From Flammeovirga sp. EKP202 (GTDB lineage: Bacteria > Bacteroidota > Bacteroidia > Cytophagales > Flammeovirgaceae), in contig NZ_JACVVP010000005.1 of the NCBI RefSeq assembly GCF_014534745.1, positions 1 through 64,000 on the forward strand: a stretch of DNA of 64,000 nt, written 5' to 3'. Below, in pieces: positions 51,261 to 60,095 of the stretch (position 1 is the stretch's first letter; every line of letters starts with the position of its first letter). Under the pieces are notes generated by a model that saw nothing but the letters and a program-made list of their open reading frames with translations, was not told the DNA's origin and made no database searches. Both the position numbers and the translations under genes were made by a program.

Positions 51261-52361
51261 ATGAAAATGGATTTGACTACAAAAACAATTAACACATCCT
51301 CGAATAGAATTGTATTTCTGGATTACTTAAGGGTGATAGCCATCACAATGGTTTTGATGGTACACGCTATTGAAATTTTTTACCTTGCCGTGGATCATAT
51401 CTCATTCAAGCCCGGAGATGATTTTTGGGTAGCTTTAATGAGTAGCCCTATGAGAGCATGTGTTCCTCTTTTTGTAATGGCTTCAGGCTATTTATTGGTT
51501 CCTGTAAAAGATAGCCCAAGTGTTTTTTACAAAAGAAGGTTTACCAGGATTTTATACCCTTTTATTATTTGGTCAGTACTTTATGCCTTTGTTCCTTATC
51601 TTTTGGGAGCGGATCAGTTTGATGTGATGCAAAGAAAAATGACCACCTTACTACACAACTTTAACTTAGAATCAGGGCATCTTTGGTTCGTGTATATGTT
51701 AGTGGGCGTTTATTTATTTTTACCGATTATTTCTCCATGGTTAAAAACAGCCTCTAAACGATTTATAGAGTTTTACCTTGTATTATGGTTTATCACAAGT
51801 TTTCATCACTTTGCAAAACTTGCTTTTCCAGAAGGTGTTTATGGTGAAGTATTCTGGAATGAATTCCATTCTCTATTTTATTTCTCAGGTCATTTAGGTT
51901 TTATTGTTCTAGCTTTTTATTTTAGAAAGTTTGTGACTTTGGGTAAAGCTAAAAGTAGAATTTTAGGACTGATCATTTTTCTTATTGGCTATGTTATTAC
52001 TTTTACGGTATTCAGAGAAATGTTGGCTCATACCAATGTTATCTACTTTGTAGAGTTACCTTTCCGTTTCTGTACACCTAATGTAATTTTAATGACGATT
52101 GGTTTGTTCTTAATGATCCGAACAATCGATTATCAAAATGAAAAAGTATATAAGGTAGTCAAAGAACTTTCTAGATTAAGTTATGGTGTGTATTTGTCTC
52201 ATATGTTCTTTATAGGACTTTCGTGGACTTATGTTGTACAGCCAATGAATTTATCTACCCCTGTTTCTATTTTGCTAGTGACAGCCTTGACTTGGATTGC
52301 AAGTTATATTTTAGTGAAGTTATTATCTTACCTTCCAAATAGTAAATATTTTGTAGGATAG
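51261..52361 (+). CDS. Acyltransferase 3 family integral membrane protein
   Basis: A 366-residue protein with about ten membrane helices. The family opening 'IVFLDYLRVIAITMVLMVHAIEIF' is present, with the catalytic His in V-H-A at residue 33; the Arg of 'FYKRRFTRILYPFIIWSVLYAF' near 92 and 'YGVYLSHMFFIGL' near 305 also match. Members acetylate or succinylate sugars of lipids, peptidoglycan or exopolysaccharides at the inner membrane. Substrate unknown, monocistronic. Confidence 0.92.
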   Translation: MKMDLTTKTINTSSNRIVFLDYLRVIAITMVLMVHAIEIFYLAVDHISFKPGDDFWVALMSSPMRACVPLFVMASGYLLVPVKDSPSVFYKRRFTRILYPFIIWSVLYAFVPYLLGADQFDVMQRKMTTLLHNFNLESGHLWFVYMLVGVYLFLPIISPWLKTASKRFIEFYLVLWFITSFHHFAKLAFPEGVYGEVFWNEFHSLFYFSGHLGFIVLAFYFRKFVTLGKAKSRILGLIIFLIGYVITFTVFREMLAHTNVIYFVELPFRFCTPNVILMTIGLFLMIRTIDYQNEKVYKVVKELSRLSYGVYLSHMFFIGLSWTYVVQPMNLSTPVSILLVTALTWIASYILVKLLSYLPNSKYFVG

Positions 52362-52407
52362 AGTTCATTAGATAAGAATGAAGAGTTGTTCTAACCTTAT
52401 TCAAAAT

Positions 52408-52560
52408 AATTGGAGAAGTCTCCCGATATTCGAAATGTGATATAAATGCCGTTTATATTTCGAAACCGAGAGGCTTCTCCAATTTTTATTTTAATAGCTA
52501 TTGTTGTTCAGTGTAGACGTTGCAATGCTAGATCCCTACAACGAACCACAAGAAATCTTC
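52408..52560. repeat. Dispersed intergenic repeat, copy R12 (degenerate D and C modules)
   Basis: Two decayed inverted hairpin units (GAAGTCTCCCGATATTCG on the left and CGAAACCGAGAGGCTTC on the right, near 52417-52475), then a decayed module C (GTAGACGTTGCAATGCTAG ... CCTACAACGAACCACAA). It occupies the gap between the acyltransferase and UmuD-like genes, which converge. Confidence 0.7.
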
Positions 52561-52575
52561 ACTCTTCATCAAAAA

Positions 52576-52965
52576 TTATCTTTTCAACTTTACAATACTG
52601 TGCGTTACTTTACCCCATACCTTTATTTCTTTCTTAGAGATAGAATAGGGGGTAGACCAATAACCATCACTTGCCATTCTGAAAATCCTAAAATCATTAT
52701 TGATATAGGCTATAAACAAATCCCCTGATTTTAAATCTTCTCCTTTGGCTACAACTAGATAATCTCCAGTGGCTAATCTCCATTCGGGAATATCTCTACT
52801 CATTTTACAGAAAAAAGTATTATATCCCCTTTCTATAATATCATCTGCTGAAATATCGCTTTCAGCAAAATCTTTCGCTGGACTAGGGAAGCCTGTAGCT
52901 TCCAAGTATTCTTCTTTAAACTTTTCTCCTTCTCTATCGAATTGCAGTTCTTCAATTTCTCCCAT
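52576..52965 (-). CDS. UmuD/LexA-like S24 protein lacking catalytic residues
   Basis: The start at 52965 (MGEIEELQFD) is preferred to a TTG further upstream. The 129-residue protein aligns along its length with UmuD: 'TGFPSPAKDFAESDISADDIIERGYNTFFCKMS' parallels 'TGFPSPAADYVEQRIDLNQLL...ATYFVKASGDSM', and 'LATGDYLVVAKGEDLKSGDLFIAYINNDFRIFRM' parallels '[31 protein letters not shown]'. The nucleophile motif S-G-D-S-M is S-R-D-I-P here (56-60) and the general-base Lys is lost (F-R-I-F-R-M). So it should be unable to cleave itself. No umuC partner lies next to it. A possible operator (AGGTCA-GTTAA-TGACCT) sits upstream near 53136. Confidence 0.75.
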   Translation of the reverse strand: MGEIEELQFDREGEKFKEEYLEATGFPSPAKDFAESDISADDIIERGYNTFFCKMSRDIPEWRLATGDYLVVAKGEDLKSGDLFIAYINNDFRIFRMASDGYWSTPYSISKKEIKVWGKVTHSIVKLKR

Positions 52966-53135
52966 CTCTTTAACAATTTTCAATTTGACAGTGCAATGAC
53001 TGTGGGTAAGTATTCTTTAAAGTACGTCAATAAGGGAGATAGATGTTTACGTCTCAAATATAATTAATGATTAAAAAATAAACAATAAAATGTTAAAAAA
53101 ATAAACTAATAAATTTATTATGTTGATTTTGGAAC

Positions 53136-53152
53136 AGGTCAGTTAATGACCT
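53136..53152. promoter_or_regulatory. Possible operator palindrome upstream of the UmuD-like gene
   Basis: AGGTCA and TGACCT arms around GTTAA, about 170 bases upstream of the UmuD-like start, in otherwise featureless AT-rich sequence. Position is the only link to regulation. Confidence 0.3.
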
Positions 53153-53369
53153 TGTAGAATGCGATTTAAGCGATTTTCGTGCATTAAATGATAAATGTAT
53201 GATTGGATGAGATTGAAGTGATTAGAGCACTTTACAGAGGCTTTATCAAGTTGTTTTGTAGTTATGGTTTAGGTTGAATAATTACCGAAATTGTTTTATT
53301 CATTATATCACTTCAGTGTTGATTTTGGAGTATCATAGTAGTTTGAAAAATAATGGTTTTGTGATGGAG

Positions 53370-53775
53370 TGGTGGTTCGTGAGCCACAAGGCATTGTGGC
53401 TTTACAGAACGTACTTACTTAATTGTAAACTAAGTCTTCGTTATTTATAGTATTTAGTAATCAGGAGATTTCTGATGATCTGAAGGATACGAACGACGCT
53501 ATTGCTTAACATTTGCACCAGTGAACTATCTACGCAATTCGTTTGGTACTGCTTTCCACGGCCTTGAAGGGAAAAGCGTCAAGAATTTCATGTATTGAGC
53601 CGTTAAAAATGATTTTCTTGTTCGAGCAAAGCGAGATTAAAATCATTTAGGCGAAAGGAATGGAATTTAGCTTTTGACTTCTAAGCCTAGATTTTTTGCT
53701 TCGTTTTTCATCAATGGAAAAATGAAGAAGAAGGAAGCTTGAAAGTTGGACATAAAAGCCTGTAGAATAATTGAT
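53370..53775. repeat. Dispersed intergenic repeat, copy R13 (C, inverted B, forward A)
   Basis: Module C with flank GTGGTTCGTGA and a different palindrome (AGCCACAA/TTGTGGCT, four-base loop) at about 53382-53401, then the inverted terminal motif TTGTAAACTAAGTCTTCGTT, module B on the minus strand (53455-53525) and module A on the plus strand (CGGCCTTGAAGGGAAAAGCG near 53559 onward). Confidence 0.85.
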
Positions 53776-54179
53776 TTGAAGTTTGTGGTAATTTGCATTT
53801 TACGTAGTATACCCTAGTACAAACTAGAATCTTACAATATCCCACACTCCACACTATGATTCATTGCTTCAATTCAAAGTACATGCTGTCGTATAATCTC
53901 ATTTCTAAAAGTTCTTTAAAGCTAATGTCTTGCTGTTTGATGTGTCTAATGTTAAGAGGTGATGTTTGTTAAAATTTGGGTTGTTTTTAATGAAATTTTG
54001 CTTTTCACAAACTACTGTTATTGAAGTTGTCGTTTATAATGTTACATTTGGCTATATAGCTGTAAAACAGCTGTTATTATTGTTATCAATCTATGCAAAA
54101 GTGTGTTTTTTATTGGCTTAAAATGCATGTTATTTACACATTTTTAATAATTTTTTTAAAAATTTATTTTTTAACCCCA
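53776..54179. other. AT-rich region upstream of the second sulfatase
   Basis: About 400 bases without ORF, repeat or hairpin that I can defend. It becomes extremely A/T-rich near 54120-54175, as expected for the upstream part of a promoter. Confidence 0.4.
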
Positions 54180-54187
54180 TACATTTG
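54180..54187 (+). promoter_or_regulatory. Minus-7 element upstream of the second sulfatase operon
   Basis: TACATTTG, a perfect TAnnTTTG, 80 bases before the sulfatase start codon. The minus-33 region is only T-rich (TTTTTTT near 54151-54157), so the promoter is plausible but not strong. Confidence 0.45.
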
Positions 54188-54266
54188 AATTGTCACTGAG
54201 ACGCTTTTAAAAAATCTAATTCTATTCAGTTTATTAAGGCACTTTTTCTAATCTGACGTTATTGAA

Positions 54267-55889
54267 ATGAAATATATACTATACTTACTATTTACAGGCT
54301 TATCGGCGAGTTTATTCGCCCAGAAAGTAGACAGACCTAATATTATTTTTATCATGTCTGATGACCACGCATTACAGGCGGTGAGTACATATGGACATGA
54401 AGTTTCAAAAGTTGCACCTACTCCTAACATTGATCGTATTGCCAATGAAGGAATTAAGTTCAACCAGAGTTTTGTGACTAATTCTTTATGTGGCCCTTCA
54501 AGAGCTACTATGTTGACAGGAAAATACAGTCATAAGAATGGTTTCAGAGCCAATACAGATAAGTTTGATTCTTCTCAGCAGACATGGATTAGCTTATTGC
54601 ATGATGCGGGATATACAACAGGAGTGATTGGAAAGTGGCATTTAAAGAGTACACCGAAGGGTTTTGATCACTGGAATATCTTAAACGATCAAGGAGAGTA
54701 CTACAATCCTGATTTTATTTCAAATGGTGATACTACTTATGTAGAGGGGTATACAACGGATTTAGTGACGGATTTTTCTTTAGATTGGATCAAAGAACAG
54801 AAAGATACAGATAAGCCGTTTGCTTTATTAATTCATCATAAAGCACCGCACAGAAACTGGATGCCACCGATTCGCTATGCGAATGAATTTGACAATGTAG
54901 AGTTTCCAGTGCCGGACAACTACTTTGATGATTATGAAGGACGTCAAGCGGCAGCAGAGCAGGAGATGGTAGTTTATAAAGATGCTCAAGAAGGACATGA
55001 CTTGAAGATGTCAGTGGCTGTAGGATCAGACGAGTGGAGAAAAGACATCTGGCCTCATCTATTTGATAGGTTAACCGCTGAACAGAAAGAGGCTTGGTTT
55101 AAGGCATACCGTGCTAAAAATGACAAAATGAATGCTGCTCAAATGACGGAAAAAGAGATGGCATTGTGGAAATACCAAAGATATTTACAAGATTATTGTG
55201 CGACTGTAAAGGCAGTCGACGAAAATGTCGGTCGTGTGTTAGACTACTTAGATGAACAAGGTTTGACGGAGAATACCATTGTAGTGTATACTTCTGATCA
55301 AGGATTTTACTTAGGTGAACACGGTTGGTTCGATAAGCGATTTATGTACGAAGAGTCGTTTAAAACACCATTAGTAATGCGTTATCCAAAAGCCATTAAG
55401 GCGGGAAATACGGCTCAAGCTATGGTACAGAACATTGATTACGGACCAACCTTCCTTGACTATGCAGGTGTTGCAATCCCGGAAGATATGCAAGGGAAAT
55501 CGTTGAAAGCAGTGGCTGAGAAAGGGAAAACACCAAAGGATTGGAGAAAATCGGTATATTACCATTATTACGAATATCCGGGCTTTCACATGGTCAAAAG
55601 ACAGTACGGTGTAAGAACGGACAGATATAAATTAATCCACTTTTATAACAACATTGACACTTACGAATTTTATGATCTAAAGAAAGATCCTTCGGAAATG
55701 AATAACCTGATTGATGCTCCTGAGTATCAAGATGAAATAGCTTCATTGAGAGTAGAATTGGCTCGCTTGATGGAAGAAGCTGAGGAACCGCCTTATGAGA
55801 CATGGAAAAACACGGATTACCGTAAAGAGGCTAGAATGAGGAGGTTGAAGGAGAAGAAGGCGAAACAACAATCAAAAAAGATGAAATAA
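54267..55889 (+). CDS. Secreted family S1 sulfatase (S1_11-like)
   Basis: A 540-residue sulfatase with a signal peptide (MKYILYLLFTGLSASLFAQ). The metal motif S-D-D-H is at 31-34, the formylglycine signature C-G-P-S-R at Cys75, and 'YTSDQGFYLGEHGWFDKRFMYEES' closes the active site. 'TGKYSHKNGF' and 'VIGKWHLKSTPKGFDHW' fit the N-acetylglucosamine-6-sulfatase-like S1_11 group. The Lys-rich C-terminal tail (KEARMRRLKEKKAKQQSKKMK type) is unusual. It is the first gene of an operon with the GH144-type and GH3 genes (58 and 11 bp spacing), which suggests a sulfated or modified glucan or related glycan as substrate. Confidence 0.93.
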   Translation: MKYILYLLFTGLSASLFAQKVDRPNIIFIMSDDHALQAVSTYGHEVSKVAPTPNIDRIANEGIKFNQSFVTNSLCGPSRATMLTGKYSHKNGFRANTDKFDSSQQTWISLLHDAGYTTGVIGKWHLKSTPKGFDHWNILNDQGEYYNPDFISNGDTTYVEGYTTDLVTDFSLDWIKEQKDTDKPFALLIHHKAPHRNWMPPIRYANEFDNVEFPVPDNYFDDYEGRQAAAEQEMVVYKDAQEGHDLKMSVAVGSDEWRKDIWPHLFDRLTAEQKEAWFKAYRAKNDKMNAAQMTEKEMALWKYQRYLQDYCATVKAVDENVGRVLDYLDEQGLTENTIVVYTSDQGFYLGEHGWFDKRFMYEESFKTPLVMRYPKAIKAGNTAQAMVQNIDYGPTFLDYAGVAIPEDMQGKSLKAVAEKGKTPKDWRKSVYYHYYEYPGFHMVKRQYGVRTDRYKLIHFYNNIDTYEFYDLKKDPSEMNNLIDAPEYQDEIASLRVELARLMEEAEEPPYETWKNTDYRKEARMRRLKEKKAKQQSKKMK

Positions 55890-55946
55890 ACTTTTGGAAC
55901 TTAATCATTCCTAATTGACAACCATACATTACTGACACACTATTAT

Positions 55947-57566
55947 ATGATGATACTATCTTACTTAACTCTACTGATAACATTATTTACGTTTGTGGGG
56001 GAACCTGCCACAGATAAAGACAAAAAGTTAAAAGAAGAAGAAAAACGTTTTGAAGAAGACGTAAGAATCTTTAATGAAACACATGAAGCCACCTTCCGCT
56101 ATTTTTGGGAATGGGCACACCCTGTATCGGGCTTGACACCGAGAAGGTCATTGAAAAATAGACGCTACGATATTGGTATTGGAGCTTCAGGCTTTGGTAT
56201 TCAGGCAATTATCGTTGGGGCTCACAGAGGTTGGGTGACAAGGGAAGAAGTGGTGGATCACCTTTTGAAAGTGACGGATTTCTTAGAAAATAAAGCCGTT
56301 AGGTATCATGGAGTATTTCCTCATTTGATTCATGGGGAAACAGGACAGCTGATCAAATTTGCTGGTCAGGATGGTGCTGATATTCAGGAGACTTCCAACA
56401 TGATGATGGGCCTTTTGGTAGCAAGAGCTTATTTTGATAAAAATACACCAAAGGAGAAGCAGTTAAGAGAAAACATTACGAAACTTTGGGAAGCAGTAGA
56501 TTATACCGTACATGAATATCAAGATGGTTTATGGTGGAATCACTCTGATAATCAGGAAGAAAATAACGGTTTGAAGCTGTTGATGAAAGGCTACAATGAG
56601 GCAATGACGAGTTATGCGCTTGCTTTAGGTCATCCTAAGCATGCCATCAAAAAGTCTTCGTACCAAGCGTATGTCAACGGAAAGAACTTTGTCAATGGTA
56701 GAAAATACTTCGGCTATACGTTGGATTTAGGAAAGCCAAAAGGTGGACCGTTGTACTTGGCACAGACGCCTTTTGTGACCATGGACCCTAGAGATATGCA
56801 AGACCAATACACATTTTATTGGACAAGAAGTATCGCTCATTCATTGATCAACTGGACGTATTGTTTCAAGTTTGCTCCGGAGGAATACGGTTACTCTCAA
56901 GAGGATTGGGGACTGACGGCTTCACAAATTCCAGGAGGCTATAATAATAGAGCAGGGCCTTCCAAAGACAAAGGTGTGATTGCGCCATCGGGTGCTTTAG
57001 GCGTATTTCCTTATGTGCCGTATCAGTCCATGATGGCATTGAGAAACTTCTATGAAAATCATAAAGAAGGACTTTGGGACAAGTATGGGTTCAAAGATGC
57101 CTATTCTATCAAAGATGATTGGTATTCAGATCGTTACTTAGGTTTGGATCAAGGTAGAACGGTCATTATGATGGAAAACTACCGCAGTGGTTTGTTTTGG
57201 GAATTATCAAAGAAAATTCCTGAGTTACAAGTCGCTAAAGAAAAGATGGAGATTCACTCTCCAGACCACAAAACAGGATTTCCACTAGCAGTAAAAGAGA
57301 ATATATCACAAAGAGTACAATTAATTCGACATCCTGAATTGAAAGCTTACCATCTAGATTATTTTCTAGAGAATAAGGGCGAAGTAAGCTTTGAATTTGA
57401 AAATTTAAATGGTGTAGTGACTACTTTATTTCCCTCTAAATCTAAATCAAAAGGAATGCATCAATTGGTCTTTAACAAGGGACAATTCCTTTCGGGCACT
57501 AAGGGAAAAATCATTATGAAAATTGACGGTAAACCAACAAACGAACTAGCAGTACAACTTTATTAA
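55947..57566 (+). CDS. Glycoamylase-like (GH144-type) exo/endo glucanase
   Basis: A 539-residue protein with a short signal peptide. The (alpha/alpha)6-barrel of the glycoamylase/GH144 type is seen through 'ATFRYFWEWAHPVSGLTPRRS', 'YDIGIGASGFGIQAIIVGAHRGWV', 'GVFPHLIHGETGQLI', 'DGADIQETSNMMMGLLVARAYF', 'EYQDGLWWNHSDNQEENNGL' and 'WGLTASQIPGGYNNRAGPS'. GH144 enzymes act on beta-1,2-glucans, but related members have other specificities, so the substrate stays open. A C-terminal beta-domain (about 470-539) follows. Co-transcribed with the sulfatase and GH3 genes. Confidence 0.85.
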   Translation: MMILSYLTLLITLFTFVGEPATDKDKKLKEEEKRFEEDVRIFNETHEATFRYFWEWAHPVSGLTPRRSLKNRRYDIGIGASGFGIQAIIVGAHRGWVTREEVVDHLLKVTDFLENKAVRYHGVFPHLIHGETGQLIKFAGQDGADIQETSNMMMGLLVARAYFDKNTPKEKQLRENITKLWEAVDYTVHEYQDGLWWNHSDNQEENNGLKLLMKGYNEAMTSYALALGHPKHAIKKSSYQAYVNGKNFVNGRKYFGYTLDLGKPKGGPLYLAQTPFVTMDPRDMQDQYTFYWTRSIAHSLINWTYCFKFAPEEYGYSQEDWGLTASQIPGGYNNRAGPSKDKGVIAPSGALGVFPYVPYQSMMALRNFYENHKEGLWDKYGFKDAYSIKDDWYSDRYLGLDQGRTVIMMENYRSGLFWELSKKIPELQVAKEKMEIHSPDHKTGFPLAVKENISQRVQLIRHPELKAYHLDYFLENKGEVSFEFENLNGVVTTLFPSKSKSKGMHQLVFNKGQFLSGTKGKIIMKIDGKPTNELAVQLY

Positions 57567-57576
57567 TGGTAACAGC

Positions 57577-59823
57577 ATGAGAAAATTATTAATTACGGTA
57601 GTAGGCTTATTGATTAGTCAGGTGATGTGTGCACAAGACTATTCGAAACAAGTGGAGAAATTGCTGAAGAAAATGACCCTCGAAGAGAAAGTAGGGCAAA
57701 TGACGCAGTTTACTTCTTCCAGCGATGTAACGGGTCCGACATTGAGAGACAATGTGGAAAAAGATGTAAAGGCCGGACATGTAGGTTCTTTGTTTAATGC
57801 CATTTCTGCGGAGTATACAAGGGAATTACAACAGATGGCCGTGGAGGAAACACGTTTGGGGATTCCGTTATTGTTTGGTTATGATGTGATTCATGGCTTT
57901 AAAACGATCTTCCCGATTCCACTAGCGGAAGCAAGTTCGTTTGATTTGGAAATGATCAAAGGAGCGGCGAGAGTAGCGGCAGAAGAAGCTTCAGCGGCAG
58001 GTATTCATTGGACGTTCGCCCCTATGGTAGATGTAAGTAGAGATCCACGTTGGGGTAGAGTAATGGAAGGTGCCGGCGAAGACACGTATTACAACAGTGT
58101 GGTGGCTAAAGCAAGAGTAGAAGGTTTCCAAGGAGATGATTTATCGGCAACCAATACAGTTTTGGCGTGTGCAAAGCACTTCTTAGCCTACGGAGCAGCA
58201 CAAGGTGGTCGTGATTATCATACCGTAGATATGTCGATGCAGACACTACATGATGTGTACTTACCGCCTTTCAAAGCGTGTGTAGATGCTGGTGTGGAAA
58301 CATTTATGACGTCATTCAATGAGATCAATGGAACACCAAGTACTGCCAATCCTTATTTATTCAAAGAAATATTGAGAGAGCAATGGGATTTTAAAGGAAT
58401 GGTAGTGACGGATTACACGGCCATCAATGAATTAATTCCACACGGTATTGCTGATAATTTACAATCGGCAGGTGAGTTGGCGGTCAATGCAGGAATTGAT
58501 ATGGATATGGAGGGCGCTGTTTTCTTAAATACTTTGGTGAAAGCAGTCAAAGAAAATAAAGTATCAGAAGAAGTGATTGACAAAGCGGTAAGAAGAATCT
58601 TAACGGTGAAGTTCAAATTGGGCTTATTTGATGATCCCTACAAATACTGTAATGCAGAGAGAGAAGAGAAAGTAACGCTTTCAGCAGATTTTAAGCAGAA
58701 AGCAAGGTTAGCAGCACAACGTTCAGTCGTTTTATTGAAAAACGAAAACCATACACTTCCTATAACATTAAGCAATAAGAAGAAAATCGCTTTAATTGGG
58801 CCATTGGCCAAAAGTAGAAAAGATGTATTGGGAGGTTGGAAAGCAAAAGGTTCTCCAAAGAATGCTCAATCACTTTTTGAAGGAATGAAACAGGCCACAG
58901 CAGGCAAGGCGGAGTTGCTTTATGCCAAAGGTTGTAAGTTGAGCGGTGAAGATAAATCAGGGTTTGACGAAGCATTGGAAGTCGCAAAAAAAGCAGACGT
59001 AATAGTATTGGCAATTGGTGAGTCTAGAGTGATTTCTGGTGAAGCAAAAAGTAGATCTGATATTTCAGTGCCGGGTGTACAGACGGACTTGTTAGCCTAT
59101 TTAAAGCAAGCCGGAAAACCTATCGTAGTCGTCTTGATGAACGGCAGACCGCTGACGTTAGAAAGAGAAGACGAACTAGCGGATGCATTACTAGAAACGT
59201 GGCACTTGGGCACAATGGCAGGACCGGCTATTGCAGATGTGATTTTTGGCGACTATAATCCTTCTGGAAAATTACCAATGACGTTCCCAAGAAACGTAGG
59301 TCAAATTCCAATTTTCTATAATGTGAAAAACACCGGTAGACCTTTCAATCCAGAAAAGCCTTCAGGTTATAAATCGACTTATTTAGATGTTCCAAACACT
59401 CCACTGTATGCCTTTGGGTACGGTTTGAGTTACACAGAATTTGAGTATTCTGAAATCAAAATGTCTTCAAAATCAACAGAAAACGAGATTACAGCTTCTG
59501 TTGAAGTGAAAAATGTTGGAGACTATGACGGAGAGGAAGTGGTACAGTTATATGTACAAGATGTGGTAGGAAGATCGACAAGACCATTAAAAGAACTGAA
59601 GGGTTTTGAGAAGATTTTCTTGAAGCGTGGAGAGACCAAAACAGTCACTTTCAACATTAAAAATGAAGATTTGACGTACTTCCGTTGGGATATGAGTAAA
59701 GGGGTGGAAGCTGGAGATTTCAATGTCTATATCGGCACAAGTTCTGATAATGTGAAAAAGGCATCATTTACTTTGACAGAAGGATTTGAAGTAGGAAAAG
59801 ACAATTCGGTCAAATCAAAATAA
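57577..59823 (+). CDS. Periplasmic GH3 beta-glucosidase (BglX-like)
   Basis: A 748-residue enzyme with a signal peptide (MRKLLITVVGLLISQVMCAQ) that should release glucose from the non-reducing end of beta-glucans made by the upstream enzyme. It has the N-terminal GH3 barrel (GQMTQFTSSS, 'ARVAAEEASAAGIHWTFAPMVDVSRDPRWGRVMEGAGED'), nucleophile Asp279 in V-T-D-Y-T, the C-terminal alpha/beta sandwich with 'LIGPLAKSRKDVLGGWKAKG', and a fibronectin III-like domain (640-740). Length and layout match BglX. It overlaps none of its neighbours; 10 bp separate it from the GH144-type gene. Confidence 0.95.
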   Translation: MRKLLITVVGLLISQVMCAQDYSKQVEKLLKKMTLEEKVGQMTQFTSSSDVTGPTLRDNVEKDVKAGHVGSLFNAISAEYTRELQQMAVEETRLGIPLLFGYDVIHGFKTIFPIPLAEASSFDLEMIKGAARVAAEEASAAGIHWTFAPMVDVSRDPRWGRVMEGAGEDTYYNSVVAKARVEGFQGDDLSATNTVLACAKHFLAYGAAQGGRDYHTVDMSMQTLHDVYLPPFKACVDAGVETFMTSFNEINGTPSTANPYLFKEILREQWDFKGMVVTDYTAINELIPHGIADNLQSAGELAVNAGIDMDMEGAVFLNTLVKAVKENKVSEEVIDKAVRRILTVKFKLGLFDDPYKYCNAEREEKVTLSADFKQKARLAAQRSVVLLKNENHTLPITLSNKKKIALIGPLAKSRKDVLGGWKAKGSPKNAQSLFEGMKQATAGKAELLYAKGCKLSGEDKSGFDEALEVAKKADVIVLAIGESRVISGEAKSRSDISVPGVQTDLLAYLKQAGKPIVVVLMNGRPLTLEREDELADALLETWHLGTMAGPAIADVIFGDYNPSGKLPMTFPRNVGQIPIFYNVKNTGRPFNPEKPSGYKSTYLDVPNTPLYAFGYGLSYTEFEYSEIKMSSKSTENEITASVEVKNVGDYDGEEVVQLYVQDVVGRSTRPLKELKGFEKIFLKRGETKTVTFNIKNEDLTYFRWDMSKGVEAGDFNVYIGTSSDNVKKASFTLTEGFEVGKDNSVKSK

Positions 59824-59836
59824 AGAAACACTGTTT

Positions 59837-59976
59837 CAAGTGTTAAGCGACAGCGTCACTTGGAACTGCACATTGGCGAAGTCTCCCGACTTCGAAGTAC
59901 AAGTAATAAGTAATATTTATTTCGAAGTCAGGAGACAATATTCTATCAAAAGTGACGCCTATCGGCTTAACACTTG
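59837..59976. repeat. Dispersed intergenic repeat, copy R14 (REP-like inverted pair)
   Basis: Left unit: hairpins 59837-59862 (CAAGTG/CACTTG stem, GACA loop) and 59878-59893 (GAAGTC/GACTTC). Right unit: inverted copy with the inner hairpin broken (GAAGTCAGGAGAC at 59924) and the outer one at 59950-59975. It lies directly after the GH3 stop codon and could terminate or stabilise the upstream transcript. Confidence 0.8.
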
Positions 59977-60095
59977 CGATATAAATAAGATAATAACATT
60001 GCAAAATAATTACACAACTACATAAAACCTGTTTGATACAACCAAAAACATCAAGCAAAAACTTCTAAGAAACATCATACAATCTATTTACTGAA

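Noticed and set aside
52446-52728. Two ORFs across repeat R12 and the UmuD-like gene
   Set aside because: They lie in a repeat and antisense to the UmuD-like gene, with no recognisable domain.
38550-53000. A prophage or integrative element around the partition genes
   Set aside because: No integrase, transposase, capsid, relaxase or type IV secretion gene and no att-type direct repeats are visible.
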